From contig NZ_JAKIKU010000002.1 in NCBI RefSeq assembly GCF_023283985.1, positions 248,001 through 312,000 on the forward strand: a stretch of 64,000 nt of DNA, in the 5' to 3' direction. The notes beneath the pieces were generated by a model. The model saw only the letters and a list, made by a program, of their open reading frames with translations, was not told the DNA's origin and ran no database searches. A program made the position numbers and the translations under genes. Source of the DNA: Shewanella electrodiphila (GTDB taxonomy: Bacteria; Pseudomonadota; Gammaproteobacteria; Enterobacterales; Shewanellaceae). This document shows, in pieces, positions 62,967-64,000 of this stretch. Each line of letters opens with the position of its first letter. The stretch's first letter is position 1.

Positions 62967-64000
62967 ATGAGCAAGCCTTTAGCGTTAACAGATGTAGTAT
63001 TACGAGACGCCCATCAGTCTATTCTTGCAACACGCCTGCGTTTAGACGATATGTTACCTATCGCTCCTTTACTGGATAAAGTTGGTTTTTGGTCTTTAGA
63101 ATCTTGGGGTGGTGCAACATTTGATTCTTGTATCCGTTATTTAGGCGAAGATCCTTGGGATCGAATTCGCGAATTGAAAAAAGTGATGCCAAATACTCCA
63201 CAGCAGATGCTACTGCGTGGCCAAAATTTATTAGGTTACCGTCACTATGCTGATGACGTAGTGACGCGCTTTGTTGAGCGCGCACATACAAATGGCGTTG
63301 ACGTTTTCCGTGTTTTTGATGCGATGAACGATGTACGAAATCTAGAGACTGCAGTAAAAGCGGTTAAACAGGTCGGCGGTCATGCCCAAGGTACGATTTC
63401 ATTTACCACTAGTCCAGTTCACACTGTTGATACTTGGGTCTCAATGGCGAAAAACCTCGAAGATTTAGGGTGTGACTCGTTATGTATTAAGGACATGGCT
63501 GGTTTACTTAAACCAATGGAAGCTTATGACCTTATTAGCCGTTTGAAATCACAAACTGATTTAACGGTATCAATGCATTGCCATGCTACAACGGGTTTAA
63601 GTACTGCAACGTACCAAAAAGCCATCGAAGCCGGTATTGATGTTCTTGATACTGCGATTTCTTCTATGAGCCAAACTTATGGTCATTCAGCAACTGAAAC
63701 ACTGGTGGCAATGGCAGAAGATAATGGCCGCTCAACGGGTTATGACATGGCGACCCTTGAAGAGATTGCTGCATATTTCAGAGATGTACGTAAAAAATAT
63801 GCACGTTTTGAAGGTGCGCTTAAAGGCATTGATTCTCGTATCTTGCGTGCACAAGTGCCAGGTGGCATGTTAACTAACATGGAAAACCAGCTTAAAGAGC
63901 AGGGCGCTGCTGACAAGATGGATGAAGTATTAGAAGAAATCCCACGAGTACGTGAAGATCTTGGCTTCTTACCTCTAGTTACACCAACCTCACAAATTGT
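62967..64000 (+). CDS. oadA: OadA, oxaloacetate decarboxylase alpha chain, 5' part
   Basis: The gene starts at ATG 62967 after AGGAG and runs off the right edge, so about 344 residues are visible. They form the carboxyltransferase (HMGL-like TIM barrel) domain: [48 protein letters not shown], the metal and lysine region [10 protein letters not shown], and [10 protein letters not shown]. The biotin carrier domain should follow outside the window. The enzyme decarboxylates oxaloacetate and, with OadB, pumps sodium across the inner membrane. Confidence 0.96.
   Translation, partial: MSKPLALTDVVLRDAHQSILATRLRLDDMLPIAPLLDKVGFWSLESWGGATFDSCIRYLGEDPWDRIRELKKVMPNTPQQMLLRGQNLLGYRHYADDVVTRFVERAHTNGVDVFRVFDAMNDVRNLETAVKAVKQVGGHAQGTISFTTSPVHTVDTWVSMAKNLEDLGCDSLCIKDMAGLLKPMEAYDLISRLKSQTDLTVSMHCHATTGLSTATYQKAIEAGIDVLDTAISSMSQTYGHSATETLVAMAEDNGRSTGYDMATLEEIAAYFRDVRKKYARFEGALKGIDSRILRAQVPGGMLTNMENQLKEQGAADKMDEVLEEIPRVREDLGFLPLVTPTSQI

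Overview
The window looks like a chromosomal segment of a Shewanella-type marine gammaproteobacterium. The basis is an AT-leaning base composition, protein sequences that read as Alteromonadales orthologues, and several syntenic blocks: ettA|glyA-nrdR-ribD-ribE-ribBX-ribH-nusB-thiL-pgpA|recN, barA|rlmD-relA-mazG-pyrG-eno-ftsB-ispD-ispF-truD-surE-pcm-nlpD-rpoS, mutS|recA, and alaS-csrA-tRNA(Ser/Arg)-oadGA. The genus is inferred from gene order and remembered sequences, not from a search.

Layout. 1-2.9 kb: anaerobic ubiquinone genes ubiU (cut by the window edge) and divergent ubiT, then a ferredoxin (yfhL type) next to the tRNA hydroxylase trhP. 3.1-9.9 kb: signalling genes, namely an HDOD protein, a GGDEF/EAL protein with a degenerate GGDEF site, a hot-dog thioesterase, and a very large periplasmic-propeller GGDEF-EAL sensor. 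10.2-15 kb: a NYN-domain protein and an RND pump with its membrane fusion protein. 15.3-16.5 kb: an orphan secreted protein with a PEGA-like domain. 17-28.4 kb: ettA, glyA, the riboflavin/nusB/thiL/pgpA operon, and recN under two tandem SOS boxes. 28.5-33.2 kb: an AEC permease, a DUF416 protein and the BarA hybrid kinase. 33.3-48.4 kb: the long plus-strand block from rlmD to rpoS plus a small lipoprotein. 48.5-52.5 kb: mutS and recA.

The clearest accessory region is 52.6-57.0 kb, between recA and alaS, where recX is usually found. It holds a SnoaL-like protein, an EgtD-like histidine methyltransferase and an EgtB-like sulfoxide synthase (a probable thiohistidine operon on the minus strand). 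It also holds a decayed phzF-family gene, an eight-copy 15-bp tandem repeat and a short heptamer repeat. From 57.2 kb conserved order resumes with alaS, csrA, seven tRNA genes (two Ser-GCU, five Arg-ACG) and the start of the oxaloacetate decarboxylase operon. That operon has a long leader with a FadR/PdhR-type palindrome.

How the parts work together. The window carries several global regulators: BarA, CsrA, RpoS, RelA and RecA/LexA targets. BarA normally acts through UvrY and small RNAs on CsrA, and RelA influences RpoS and stable RNA promoters. The tRNA promoter here has the GC-rich discriminator expected for stringent control. Most genes are ordinary housekeeping genes. No CRISPR array, prophage or intact insertion sequence was seen.
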